Origin: Arsenicicoccus bolidensis DSM 15745
GTDB lineage: Bacteria; Actinomycetota; Actinomycetes; Actinomycetales; Dermatophilaceae
Direction: 5' to 3'
DNA: 64,000 nucleotides
NCBI RefSeq assembly: GCF_000426385.1
Contig: NZ_AUFG01000016.1
Location: 1 to 64,000 of the forward strand
Shown here in pieces: positions 34,400 through 45,033 of the stretch. The notes under the pieces were generated by a model. That model worked only from the letters and a program-made list of their open reading frames with translations. It did not search any database and had not been told where the DNA came from. How positions within the stretch are numbered: position 1 is the stretch's first letter; each line of letters begins with the position of its first letter. A program made the position numbers and the translations under genes.

Positions 34400-35818
34400 T
34401 CAGGCGTGGTCGAGCAGCTCGCCGAGGCTCTCGGTGATCGCGGCCGCGAGCACGTCCAGGTCCGGCACGAGGTCGCGATCGGCGTTGATGCCGTAGTGGA
34501 CCTGACCGTCGTAGGACGTGACCCCGATCGCGAGCGCCTGCCCCTCGGCCACCGGCATCACGGGATAGGTGTCGGTCATGGTCGCGACGCCGAGGAAGCG
34601 TGGGGTCTGGGGTCCCGGCACGTTGGTCACCACGAGGTTGAACAGGCTGCGCGACGCCGCCGCCCCCAGCCTGGACCCCAGGGAGTGCAGGGTGGGGGAC
34701 GCGAACCCCGCCAGGCCCGCCAGGGTGGCCGCACCCAGCGCGCGACCCCGGTCGACCTGGCGCCACATGGCGTAGGCGATCTGGTGCAGGCGGACCAGGG
34801 GCGTCGGCTCGCCGACGGGGAGGTCGATGAAGCAGGCCGTCAGCCGGTCGCCGCTGCCGTCGTCGGTGCCGCCGTCGGTGCCGTCGTGGACGCTGACGGG
34901 GACCAGGACGCGCACGGACGTGCTGCGGGTGACGTGCTCGCCGCGCGACTCCAGCCAGGCGCGGAGCGCGCCCGCGATCACCGCCAGGATGACGTCGTTG
35001 ACGCTCGGCTGGAGCCCGACGTCGCCGCGGTCGGCACCGCTGCGCACGACCCGGTAGTCCTCGAGGTCGGTGTCGACGGTGACGAACCGACGGGCCGACC
35101 CCGTGTGACCGTTGAGCGGGCTGCGGTTCGTGCTCCGCGAGGTGCTGGCGAGCGCGGACACGACCTGGCCGACCCCGGCGGTGACGCGCTCCCCCGCGTC
35201 CTTCAGCTCGACGGCACCGCTCCGCGCCACGTCGAGCAGACGGCTCGGACGACGCACGGCGCCCACGAGGGCACCGACCACGAGCTCGACGTCGCTGGGC
35301 TCGCGGCTGGGAGCCCACGGCGCTGCCGGGGGCTCCTGCTCGACCGGCTCGTCGTCGAGGACGACCTCGGCGATGTCGACGGCCTCCACCCCGTCCACGA
35401 GCGCCTGGTGCGTCTTGGTGACGAGCGCGAAGCCCCCACCCTCCAGGCCCTCCACGAGGTAGAGCTCCCACAGGGGGCGCGCCCGGTCGAGGGGCCGGGC
35501 CAGGACCCGCGCGACGAACTCGTCGAGCTGCTCGCGCGTGCCGGGTCTCGGCAGGGCGGACCGCCGCACGTGATAGGTGACGTCGAACGCCTCGTCCGTG
35601 ACCCAGACCGGGTTGGCGACGCCGCCCGGGACGGCCCGCACCCGCTGGCGGTAGCGAGGGTACTGGGCGATCCGACCGCTGACGCGCTGCAGGAGCGCCT
35701 CGTGGCTGGGGGCCGCCTGGTCCCCGTCGAAGACCAGGACCGCACCCACGTGCATCACGGCGTTGGGCCGCTCGAGATAGAGGAAGGAGGCGTCCAGCGG
35801 GGTCAGTCGGGTGGTCAC
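34400..35818 (-). CDS. Wax ester synthase/diacylglycerol acyltransferase (WS/DGAT) family protein
   Basis: Members transfer acyl chains from acyl-CoA to alcohols or diacylglycerol, making storage lipids. The 472-residue protein has the N-terminal condensation-type fold (LTPLDASFLYLERPNAVMHVG) and the C-terminal domain with PGPQTPRFLGVATMTDTYPVMP. The active-site motif HHxxxDG is here H137-Q138-ALV-D142-G143, so the second His is Gln. The PLWELYLVEGL block just before it is intact. The GTG at 35818 places the family's characteristic LTPLDASFLYLE at the start. Because of the motif change, activity and substrate are uncertain. Confidence 0.85.
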   Translation of the reverse strand: MTTRLTPLDASFLYLERPNAVMHVGAVLVFDGDQAAPSHEALLQRVSGRIAQYPRYRQRVRAVPGGVANPVWVTDEAFDVTYHVRRSALPRPGTREQLDEFVARVLARPLDRARPLWELYLVEGLEGGGFALVTKTHQALVDGVEAVDIAEVVLDDEPVEQEPPAAPWAPSREPSDVELVVGALVGAVRRPSRLLDVARSGAVELKDAGERVTAGVGQVVSALASTSRSTNRSPLNGHTGSARRFVTVDTDLEDYRVVRSGADRGDVGLQPSVNDVILAVIAGALRAWLESRGEHVTRSTSVRVLVPVSVHDGTDGGTDDGSGDRLTACFIDLPVGEPTPLVRLHQIAYAMWRQVDRGRALGAATLAGLAGFASPTLHSLGSRLGAAASRSLFNLVVTNVPGPQTPRFLGVATMTDTYPVMPVAEGQALAIGVTSYDGQVHYGINADRDLVPDLDVLAAAITESLGELLDHA

Positions 35819-35876
35819 GGCACCATGCTCGCAGACCTCTGGCGGGGTCGCCGTCCCGTGCACGGACGGGCCCTAG

Positions 35877-37481
35877 TCAGTAGGCCCCGTCGCCCTTGAT
35901 GACCGCGCGTGCGGTCTTCCACAGGATCTGCATGTCCATCCCGACCGACCAGTTGTCGACGTAGCGCAGGTCCAGGTTGACCGACTGGTCCCAGTCGAGG
36001 TCCGAGCGACCGCTGACCTGCCACAGGCCGGTGAGGCCGGGCTTGACCCGCAGACGACGGTTGTCCTTGTCGTGGTACTTCTCCGCCTCCTCGGCCAGCG
36101 GAGGCCGCGGACCGATCAGGGCCATGTCGCCGCGCAGGACGTTGATGAGCTGCGGCAGCTCGTCGATGCTGTAGCGGCGGATGATCTTGCCGACCTTGGT
36201 GACCCGGGGGTCGTCGGCCATCTTGAACAAGACCTTGTTGCCACCGGAGCTGCCCTCGGACGAGGCCGCCTGCTGCTGCTTGACCAGCTGTGCGCGCAGC
36301 TCGTCGGAGTCGGTCACCATGCTGCGGAACTTGATCATGGTGAACGGCTCGGCGTCCTGCCCCAGCCGCTGCTGGGTGTAGAAGATCGGGCCCTTGCTCG
36401 TGAGCTTGATGGCCAGCGCGGTCGCGATGAGGATCGGCGAGACCGCCAGGATGGCCAGGCACGCGATGGTGCGGTCCTGGATGTTCTTGACCAGACCTCG
36501 GCCCAGCTTGTCGGACGGTCGCTCCCAGTGCAGGAGCTGCAGGCCCGACGTGGGCTGCATCGTGACCAGCGACGGGGTGGTGTCGACCATGCCGGGCGAG
36601 ACCACGAGGTCGGCGCCGGTGCGCTCGAGGGCCCACGACAGGCGTCGCAGCGAGGTGCCGGACAGCCCCCCACCGGTCACGACGACCGTGTCGATGTCGT
36701 GGTCCACGACCATCTGCGGGATCTCCGACAGGACGCCCCAGACCGGCACCTGCGCGCCCCGCGTCATGGGGACGACGTCGAGGCTGGACAACGCCATACC
36801 GACCACGTGCATGCCGTGGTCCTTGGTGCTCGCGAGCTCGCGGGCGAAGGCTCCGGCCGTCAGGCCGTCCCCCGCCACCAGGGTGCGGAGCATGGCGTCG
36901 CCCGAGGTGCGGCGCCGCTTGAGCGTGTGCCTCACCACGAGCCGGTGCACGATGGTGAGCAGCGCGATAGCCGGGACCCCGACCAGGACGTAGCGTCGCG
37001 GCAGCTCGACCTTGACGGCGTAGGACATGAATCCCAGCACGGCGATGGCCCCGAAGGCCGCACCGAGGACGGCCTGGACGGCAGCGGTGCTCTCGCTCAT
37101 GCGCCGCAGGTCGTAGCCGCGACGGATGAGCAGCAGCGCGCCCCAGAGGAGGCCCGTCACGAGGGCCCCGGCGACGGACTCCCCGAAGGAGCGCCAGTCG
37201 TTGATCATCAGGACGAAGGTGATGCCGATGGCGATGAGCACGTCCCCGGACACCGCCTGGAGCATCACGGGTCGTTCCCAGCGAGCGCGTCGCGTGTGGG
37301 CGCGCGCCACCGGGTCGAAGTCATGGTCGAGCTCGCGCCCGACCTTGGTGTCGTCGACAGCGGCCGGCACGACGTACGGCCGCTCGGCTGCCCACGAGAT
37401 CCTGGTGCGGGTGGTGGGCTCGCGGCGGTCGTCCCCCTGCTCCGCCTGATCCTCACCCATCCGCTCGTGCTGGATCGTCAT
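35877..37481 (-). CDS. Exopolysaccharide-priming sugar transferase (polyprenyl glycosylphosphotransferase)
   Basis: Transfers a sugar-1-phosphate to undecaprenyl phosphate to start a surface polysaccharide repeat. The 534-residue protein has four N-terminal membrane helices (about residues 70-175), a CoA-binding-like Rossmann region (about 190-300), a fifth membrane helix near 335 and the C-terminal bacterial sugar-transferase domain. Typical motifs are KFRSMV, RRYSIDELPQLINVLRGDM, GPRPPLAEE, and KPGLTGLWQVSGRS. No other glycan genes flank it, so the polymer is unknown. The ATG is three bases after a run of eight G that serves as the ribosome site. Confidence 0.92.
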   Translation of the reverse strand: MTIQHERMGEDQAEQGDDRREPTTRTRISWAAERPYVVPAAVDDTKVGRELDHDFDPVARAHTRRARWERPVMLQAVSGDVLIAIGITFVLMINDWRSFGESVAGALVTGLLWGALLLIRRGYDLRRMSESTAAVQAVLGAAFGAIAVLGFMSYAVKVELPRRYVLVGVPAIALLTIVHRLVVRHTLKRRRTSGDAMLRTLVAGDGLTAGAFARELASTKDHGMHVVGMALSSLDVVPMTRGAQVPVWGVLSEIPQMVVDHDIDTVVVTGGGLSGTSLRRLSWALERTGADLVVSPGMVDTTPSLVTMQPTSGLQLLHWERPSDKLGRGLVKNIQDRTIACLAILAVSPILIATALAIKLTSKGPIFYTQQRLGQDAEPFTMIKFRSMVTDSDELRAQLVKQQQAASSEGSSGGNKVLFKMADDPRVTKVGKIIRRYSIDELPQLINVLRGDMALIGPRPPLAEEAEKYHDKDNRRLRVKPGLTGLWQVSGRSDLDWDQSVNLDLRYVDNWSVGMDMQILWKTARAVIKGDGAY

Positions 37482-37484
37482 CTA

Positions 37485-37492
37485 CCCCCCCC
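37485..37492 (-). promoter_or_regulatory. G8 homopolymer acting as ribosome-binding site
   Basis: Eight consecutive G (minus strand), followed by TAG and then the ATG of the sugar transferase. It is the only Shine-Dalgarno candidate. A tract of this length can vary by slippage and would alter spacing to the start. Confidence 0.5.
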
Positions 37493-37663
37493 TGCAAAGC
37501 TGGTGTCGTGCACGCCACGGTTCACCATCACACTACGGTGACGCATGTCGGTCCTGTGAGCCGTTGCAACATCTCCGCACGACTGGTCCCGCAGGCGAAC
37601 CGTCCGTGATTTTCGATTACTCAGCGTGCTCGCTCGGTGGTGCCCGGCGGTCGGCCCTGCCGT

Positions 37664-38869
37664 TCACCCGACGAGGGCCGTGGCCACCGACGCGATGGCG
37701 TGACGCACGGGGGCATCCGCCGCGACGTCGTGCAGGACGGTCCCGGCGAGGAGTGCCGCGTCCACCCGCTCCACGTCCAAGGGCACCAGGACGGGTGCCT
37801 CGACACCCCCGAACCTCTCGAGGAGCGACTGGACGCGCGACATCGGCCGCGCGCCCACGGCGCTGGCCCGGAGGCGGTTGACCACGACCCCCCCGATCTC
37901 CACGTCACGCCCGGCCAGGTCCTGCAGACCCCGGACCAGCCGCTGCAGGCCGACGGGGTCGCCGGCACCCACGACCACCACCTGGTCGGCGACGTCCAGC
38001 GCCGTCAGCGCCGCCATGTTGCGACGGGGCGCCACGGTGTCATAGCTCAGCTCGTCGTCGTCCTCGAGGCACGACGCGCAGTCGACCACCACGACGTCGC
38101 AGTCCAGGCGCGCCACCTCGAGCATCCGCTCGATCGCGCCCGACCGCAGCTCGGGCCACCGGTCGGGGCTGGGCAGACCCGTGAGCACCCGCAGGCGGGG
38201 CAGGACCTCCGGCGCCAGCCGGCCGAAGGAGGTGACGTCGAGGGTGCCGTGCTCGGCGGCCCGGCAGGCGGCGGCGACGCCGGGCGCCTCGTCGAGGATC
38301 GCGAGGTGCTGGGCGACCGAGGCGGCCTGCGTGTCGACGTCGACGAGGACGACCTCGCGGCCGCCGAGGGCGAGCTCGGCGGCCAGGTTGACCGCCACGG
38401 TCGTGCGGCCGGGAGCGCCCGCAGGCCCCCACACCGCGACCACCTGTCCACGACGGGTGATCTCGTCCTCCTCCGTCAGGTCGTCCCCGTCCCCGTCCGA
38501 GGGCACGGACGGGACGGCGAGGGCTCCCACCACCGCGCCGTAGAGGTCGGCCGCCGGCGCGTCGGGGGCGACGAACGTCCGGACGCCCAGCTGGCGCAGC
38601 ATCGCCTCGCCAGCCTCGTCGTCCGGGTCGACGACCCCGAGGACACCCACCGAGCCCAGGCGCAGGTCGCGGACGGCACTCAGGTCCAGCCCCCGCAGGC
38701 GGGGCGAGACCAGCGCCACGTCCCCCAGCCGGGCGTGGGCCGCGGCGAGCAGGTCGGGCAGGTCGACGCACCGTCGACCCACCGTCACACGGGACCCGAG
38801 ACGCCCGACCACCGCGCCGTCCCAGACATCCGGGAGCGCCGTGAGGACCGAGGGCCGCCGCGCCGTCAC
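37664..38869 (-). CDS. CpaE/TadZ-like MinD-family ATPase
   Basis: A 401-residue protein. Residues 1-125 look like a degenerate receiver-type domain (FVAPDAPAADLYGAVVGAL), as in TadZ/CpaE. The rest is a MinD/ParA-type P-loop ATPase. The deviant Walker A reads GPAGAPGRTTVAVNLA near residue 147-160, with Arg at the place of the essential Lys. The Walker B strand EVVLVDVDTQAAS and the VVVVDCASCL block are present. CpaE-like proteins localise Tad pilus machinery to a pole. The gene is translationally coupled to the SAF-domain gene upstream (four-base overlap). Confidence 0.8.
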   Translation of the reverse strand: MTARRPSVLTALPDVWDGAVVGRLGSRVTVGRRCVDLPDLLAAAHARLGDVALVSPRLRGLDLSAVRDLRLGSVGVLGVVDPDDEAGEAMLRQLGVRTFVAPDAPAADLYGAVVGALAVPSVPSDGDGDDLTEEDEITRRGQVVAVWGPAGAPGRTTVAVNLAAELALGGREVVLVDVDTQAASVAQHLAILDEAPGVAAACRAAEHGTLDVTSFGRLAPEVLPRLRVLTGLPSPDRWPELRSGAIERMLEVARLDCDVVVVDCASCLEDDDELSYDTVAPRRNMAALTALDVADQVVVVGAGDPVGLQRLVRGLQDLAGRDVEIGGVVVNRLRASAVGARPMSRVQSLLERFGGVEAPVLVPLDVERVDAALLAGTVLHDVAADAPVRHAIASVATALVG

Positions 38870-39594
38870 GAGTCCACCCGCAGCGCGGCGCCGGGCAGCG
38901 GCACGGCGGTGATCCGGTCGCGCGCGTCGACGGCCGCCAGCAGCTCAGGGACCACGGTGGCCGGGACCCACACCTGCAGCGTCACCGTCGAGCCACCACC
39001 CATCAGGCTCGCCCCCTCCTGGGGGTCCCGCGCGATCGTGGCGCCACCGACGACCTTGCGCGGGGCGGCATACACGTCCGTGCCACCGACGGCGCTGCGC
39101 TTGCTGACCCACACCTCGACGGCCGTTCCGCGGACCAGCGCCCCCACGGACCCGCTGGGCGCAGGGAGCGCGACCTGCCGCTGCCCCACCTGCTCGCGGG
39201 TGCCGAGCGCGTCTGCCGGCACCAGCTCTCCGGCGCGCACCGCCTGCACCACGTGCATCCCGGACGAGCCGACGGCCCCCGGAGCGACGTACACCCCGGT
39301 GAGGTCGCCGAGGCGGACCTCGACATCCCTCAGGTCGGCCGGGGCCACCGCCTCCCCCGGGCTCAGGTCTCGGGTGGCGACGAGCGCGTGGGTCGTGTCC
39401 TTGGCCGCGGCGACGACGCGAGCGCCGAGCACCACCGAGGCCAGGACGAGGAGCACCCCCACCACGAGCCGGGCGTCCCGCCAGGACGGTTGGCGCAGCC
39501 GCCGGGCGGTGGGCCGCGGCGAGGCCGACGAACCTGATGAGGCCGACGAGCCTGACGACGTGGTGCCGGTGGCGGTCGGACGAGAACGACGCAT
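38866..39594 (-). CDS. SAF-domain protein, CpaB/RcpC-like
   Basis: A 242-residue protein with a 55-residue Ser/Thr/Arg-rich N terminus, one membrane helix (about 60-78, RLVVGVLLVLASVVLGARVV) and an extracytoplasmic SAF domain at about 85-145 (VATRDLSPGEAVAPADLRDVEV, VVQAVRAGELVPADAL). CpaB/RcpC proteins are periplasmic Tad components of Gram-negatives, and in actinobacteria SAF proteins often pair with CpaE-like ATPases as here. AGGAGG five bases upstream of ATG 39594 fixes the start. It lies about 19 kb from the main Tad operon; a common role is inferred. Confidence 0.8.
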   Translation of the reverse strand: MRRSRPTATGTTSSGSSASSGSSASPRPTARRLRQPSWRDARLVVGVLLVLASVVLGARVVAAAKDTTHALVATRDLSPGEAVAPADLRDVEVRLGDLTGVYVAPGAVGSSGMHVVQAVRAGELVPADALGTREQVGQRQVALPAPSGSVGALVRGTAVEVWVSKRSAVGGTDVYAAPRKVVGGATIARDPQEGASLMGGGSTVTLQVWVPATVVPELLAAVDARDRITAVPLPGAALRVDS

Positions 39595-39814
39595 GAGACC
39601 TCCTGCTGCTGGACGGCCGCACGTCGAGGCGAGCCGTGGCTCCATCGTCGTCAATCCGCAGCGGACGCGTCGCCCGTCATCCACAGGCCGCCGAGTTGTC
39701 CACACCCTCGCCGCTCGGCGAACGCACGAAGGGCCCGCCCGCCCTAGACTCGTCCTCGCCGGGCACCGACGTGGCCCACCTGCCCGACAACCGCCTCATG
39801 AGGAGCAGCACTCC

Positions 39815-40057
39815 ATGGCCAAGCGTTTCATCCAGCTCGCCGAGGTCGCCGAGATCCTCGACATCTCCTCCGCGCAGGCCTATGCGCTGGTGCGCTCGGG
39901 CGAGCTCCCGGCCATCAAGGTCGGCGGACGAGGACAGTGGCGGGTGGAGACCAGCGAGCTCGAGGACTACATCGAGCGGATGTACTCCGAGACCAAGGCT
40001 TTCGTCGCGGCCCATCCCTTCGGCTCGGTCGACCCCGACGCCGGCGCTCAGAGCTGA
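39815..40057 (+). CDS. Excisionase/BldC-type helix-turn-helix protein
   Basis: An 80-residue DNA-binding protein. Residues 5-55 form the MerR-like wHTH of the excisionase family (FIQLAEVAEILDISSAQAYA, LVRSGELPAIKVGGRGQWRV, ELEDYIERMYSET). An AGGAG site is ten bases upstream of the ATG. Similar proteins are single-copy, strongly conserved genes in actinobacteria and act as regulators rather than phage excisionases. No integrase or attachment site is nearby. The last 10 bp overlap the end of the convergent gene. Confidence 0.88.
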   Translation: MAKRFIQLAEVAEILDISSAQAYALVRSGELPAIKVGGRGQWRVETSELEDYIERMYSETKAFVAAHPFGSVDPDAGAQS

Positions 40058-40590
40058 CGCACCACCGCGAGGGCGCTGAAGGGCACGGTCGTCCGCGAGC
40101 GCCCCTCCGCCGCGCGCACGGTCAGGTCGGCAGGCACGACGAGCAGGTCCAGGTGATCCTGACCCACCCGGTCCAGGACGCCCTCGTTGACCACCCCGGT
40201 GACGTCGTGCGCTCGCACCGGGCGTCGGTCCCGGGCCAGGTCTCGCACCGCTCGGCCGAGCCCCGGCCGGTCCCCCAGCGAGAGCGGGCCCGGACGGTCC
40301 CCCAGCCGATCCACGCGCACCACGGACGCCAGCGGCACCACCGCTCGTCGACCGCCGTCCTCCAGCACCACGCAGTCGACCATCACCTCGTCGACCTGGC
40401 CTGACACCTGCTCCCCTCCCAGGACGTGCACGCGCACCCCGGAGCGGGCGACTCCGGCGAGCCGGGCAGCAAGGGTGATCCCCGCCCGATCCCGACGAAC
40501 CCGGTCGGCGAGCCCGGCCAGCTCGTCCGCACGCCGCTGCTCCTCGACCCGACCCTCGAGGTCGTCGAAGAAGCCGTCCCACCGATCCAT
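40048..40590 (-). CDS. Hypothetical protein, two SH3/Sm-like halves
   Basis: A 180-residue protein. The first 35 residues are charged helix (DRWDGFFDDLEGRVEEQRRADEL). The remainder is beta-rich with two similar segments, GVRVHVLGGEQVSGQVDEVMVDCVVLEDGG and PVRAHDVTGVVNEGVLDRVGQDHLDLLVVPAD, suggesting a duplicated small beta-barrel. AGGAGG precedes the ATG at 40590 at good spacing. The family is not known to me. Its stop lies inside the end of the convergent HTH gene (10-bp overlap). Confidence 0.7.
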   Translation of the reverse strand: MDRWDGFFDDLEGRVEEQRRADELAGLADRVRRDRAGITLAARLAGVARSGVRVHVLGGEQVSGQVDEVMVDCVVLEDGGRRAVVPLASVVRVDRLGDRPGPLSLGDRPGLGRAVRDLARDRRPVRAHDVTGVVNEGVLDRVGQDHLDLLVVPADLTVRAAEGRSRTTVPFSALAVVRQL

Positions 40591-40718
40591 GTCGCGCCTC
40601 CTGCACTCAGGGTACGTCCAGTGGCCCTGCGTGACTGTCATCGTCAACACAGAGACACGAACCGTCGAGGCCTCCTCACCCTGAGTTCCAGGAACGACTC
40701 TTTCAGCATCACCCATAG

Positions 40719-40744
40719 GCAAACGATCGCAAACTTCCTACAGT
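40719..40744 (+). promoter_or_regulatory. Candidate leaderless promoter of the LysM gene with a direct repeat
   Basis: TACAGT at 40739-40744 lies seven bases before the ATG at 40752, so transcription would begin at or next to the start codon. No ribosome site is present, consistent with a leaderless mRNA. Just upstream, GCAAAC occurs twice ten bases apart (40719-40724 and 40729-40734), the spacing used by OmpR-class regulators such as MtrA. The assignment is by pattern only. Confidence 0.4.
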
Positions 40745-40751
40745 CGCTGCC

Positions 40752-41618
40752 ATGTCCAGCCGACCCCTGCCCGTGCACGCCACCCGTCCGCGTCGTGCCC
40801 GCGCAGCACTCGTCATCGCCGGGACGGCCCTGGGCGCCGCGGCCTGCGTCGTCGTGGCCGTCCTGCTCGGCCGGCAGCTGGTCGAGGCCGGCACCGGCTC
40901 GTTGGGCCTGCCGGACGTCCTCGTCTCGGCGGTCGAGCTCGCGCTGGCGCTCGGGGCCGGCGCCTGGCTGGCACGGACCTCGACCGACGTCTGGTCCCTC
41001 TCCCAGGAGGCCGCGAGGTCGGACGCCGGGCCCGGCTCGCCCTCCCACCTGATGCTCCCCACCGGGCGCGCTCGGGTCGCCGCCCTGCTCCTGGGCGTCA
41101 GCCTCGGGGCCACGGCCCTCCCGGCCCAGGCCGCGCCCCGGTCGCCCGCGGCCACCGTCGCGTCGACGGCCGGGACCACCGCGGCGGCACCCGCGACCCC
41201 GTCCGACGGCTCCCGGGCTCGGTCCACCGCGGGCTGGACGACGTCCTCGTCCCCGGGCTCCAGGCAGGGCGACCGCGCTGGTGCCCCGGCCGGCCCCGTG
41301 TCACCGGAGCTCCGAGCGCCTGCTCCTCCCCAGCCCTCCCCCGTCGACCCCGAGCTGCGACCGGCCCGCCAGGCCCAGACCGGTCGCCCCGCACCGGCGG
41401 CTACCCACGTCGTGGTGCGTGGGGACACGCTGTGGAGGATCGCGGCTCGACACCTGCCGCCCGACGCCGACGCCGAGACCGTGGCGCGGGCCTGCGCCGC
41501 CTGGCACGACCGCAACCGCGACACCATCGGCCCGGACCGTGACCTGATCCTGCCGGGACAGGTCCTGACCGCCCCGGTGGCCGCACCCACCGTGAACCAG
41601 CTCCAGGGGAACCCATGA
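40752..41618 (+). CDS. LysM-domain membrane protein
   Basis: A 288-residue protein. Two membrane helices occur at about 20-42 and 55-77, a third hydrophobic segment at about 106-126 ends in a signal-peptidase-like PAQAAP. A 90-residue Pro/Ser/Ala-rich linker leads to a C-terminal LysM at about 218-275 (HVVVRGDTLWRIAARHL and GPDRDLILPGQVL). LysM would hold the protein to peptidoglycan. It is coupled by a four-base overlap to the DUF6459 gene, the same pair seen next to secA in other actinobacteria. Confidence 0.85.
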   Translation: MSSRPLPVHATRPRRARAALVIAGTALGAAACVVVAVLLGRQLVEAGTGSLGLPDVLVSAVELALALGAGAWLARTSTDVWSLSQEAARSDAGPGSPSHLMLPTGRARVAALLLGVSLGATALPAQAAPRSPAATVASTAGTTAAAPATPSDGSRARSTAGWTTSSSPGSRQGDRAGAPAGPVSPELRAPAPPQPSPVDPELRPARQAQTGRPAPAATHVVVRGDTLWRIAARHLPPDADAETVARACAAWHDRNRDTIGPDRDLILPGQVLTAPVAAPTVNQLQGNP

Positions 41619-42130
41619 CCGTCATCGCGACCCGTCCGCACCTGCGCCCCGCGCCGGTGATCGCCCCGGAGCCGCTGGACACCGCCGGCGGCGTCGTCAC
41701 CCTGCCGCTCGACGACGAGCCCGACCACGACCGCCAGCCGGTGCTCGCGCTCGACTTCCACGAGCGGGACGCCTTCTTCGGGCCCCAGCCGACCGCCAGC
41801 GCGGACCTGCCGTCCGCCCGGGTCTGGGCCCAGCAGGTCAGTCAGGCCCTCGTGGAGGTGCTCGGAGCGCATCGGCCGGTCAGCCAGCTGGTGCGCTGGA
41901 CCACCACCGACGTCTACGCCCGGCTGGCGCGCGGGTCGCAGGCCGTCGGCAACCGGCACGCACGTCGTGGCCGACGCCCGGTCGTGCGCAGCGTCCACGT
42001 CTCGGGCGACCGCGACGGCCTCGCCGAGGTGACGGCGGTCGTCGTCGTGGGCGAGCGGGTCCGTGCGCTGGCCTTCCGGATGGTCGGTCGCGACGGCCGC
42101 TGGGTCATCGACGAGCTCGTGGTGGGCTGA
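41615..42130 (+). CDS. DUF6459 (Rv3235-like) protein
   Basis: A 171-residue cytosolic protein of unknown function. The N-terminal 60 residues are Pro/Asp-rich and disordered. Residues about 70-170 contain the conserved core (VWAQQVSQALVEVLGAHRPVSQLVRWTT, RARAVHVS-like strand, and the final GRDGRWVIDELVVG). The family is usually next to secA and a LysM protein, as here. The ATG lies in a four-base overlap with the LysM gene stop. A strong terminator shared with secA follows. Confidence 0.85.
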   Translation: MTVIATRPHLRPAPVIAPEPLDTAGGVVTLPLDDEPDHDRQPVLALDFHERDAFFGPQPTASADLPSARVWAQQVSQALVEVLGAHRPVSQLVRWTTTDVYARLARGSQAVGNRHARRGRRPVVRSVHVSGDRDGLAEVTAVVVVGERVRALAFRMVGRDGRWVIDELVVG

Positions 42131-42140
42131 CCCCACCAGC

Positions 42141-42183
42141 ACGAACGCCCCCGCACCCGGCTACCCGGTGCGGGGGCGTTCGT
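42141..42183. terminator. Bidirectional terminator between DUF6459 and secA
   Basis: A perfect 17-bp stem (42141-42157 with 42167-42183, arms ACGAACGCCCCCGCACC and its complement) around a 9-base loop. It lies 11 bases after one stop and 12 before the other, so it can end both convergent transcripts. Confidence 0.9.
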
Positions 42184-42195
42184 CATACAGGCTGG

Positions 42196-44928
<2,733 letters not shown>

Positions 44929-44962
44929 GTTGAGCTCCCTCGATGATGGATGACGCGTGGGG

Positions 44963-44980
44963 GCCGACCCCCTGGTCGGC
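44963..44980 (-). terminator. Weak hairpin after the YcaQ-like gene
   Basis: GCCGACC and GGTCGGC form a 7-bp stem with a CCCT loop in the gap between the glycosylase-like gene and secA. It could attenuate read-through from the upstream gene. Short, so only a suggestion. Confidence 0.35.
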
Positions 44981-45033
44981 GCACACCTGGCCCAGGGTAG
45001 TCCGTCCTGCGGGCGCTGGGTGGCAACCCGGCG

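Noticed and set aside
39815-40057. Prophage or integrative element around the excisionase-type HTH
   Set aside because: No integrase, attachment repeats or phage genes; the protein resembles a conserved actinobacterial regulator.
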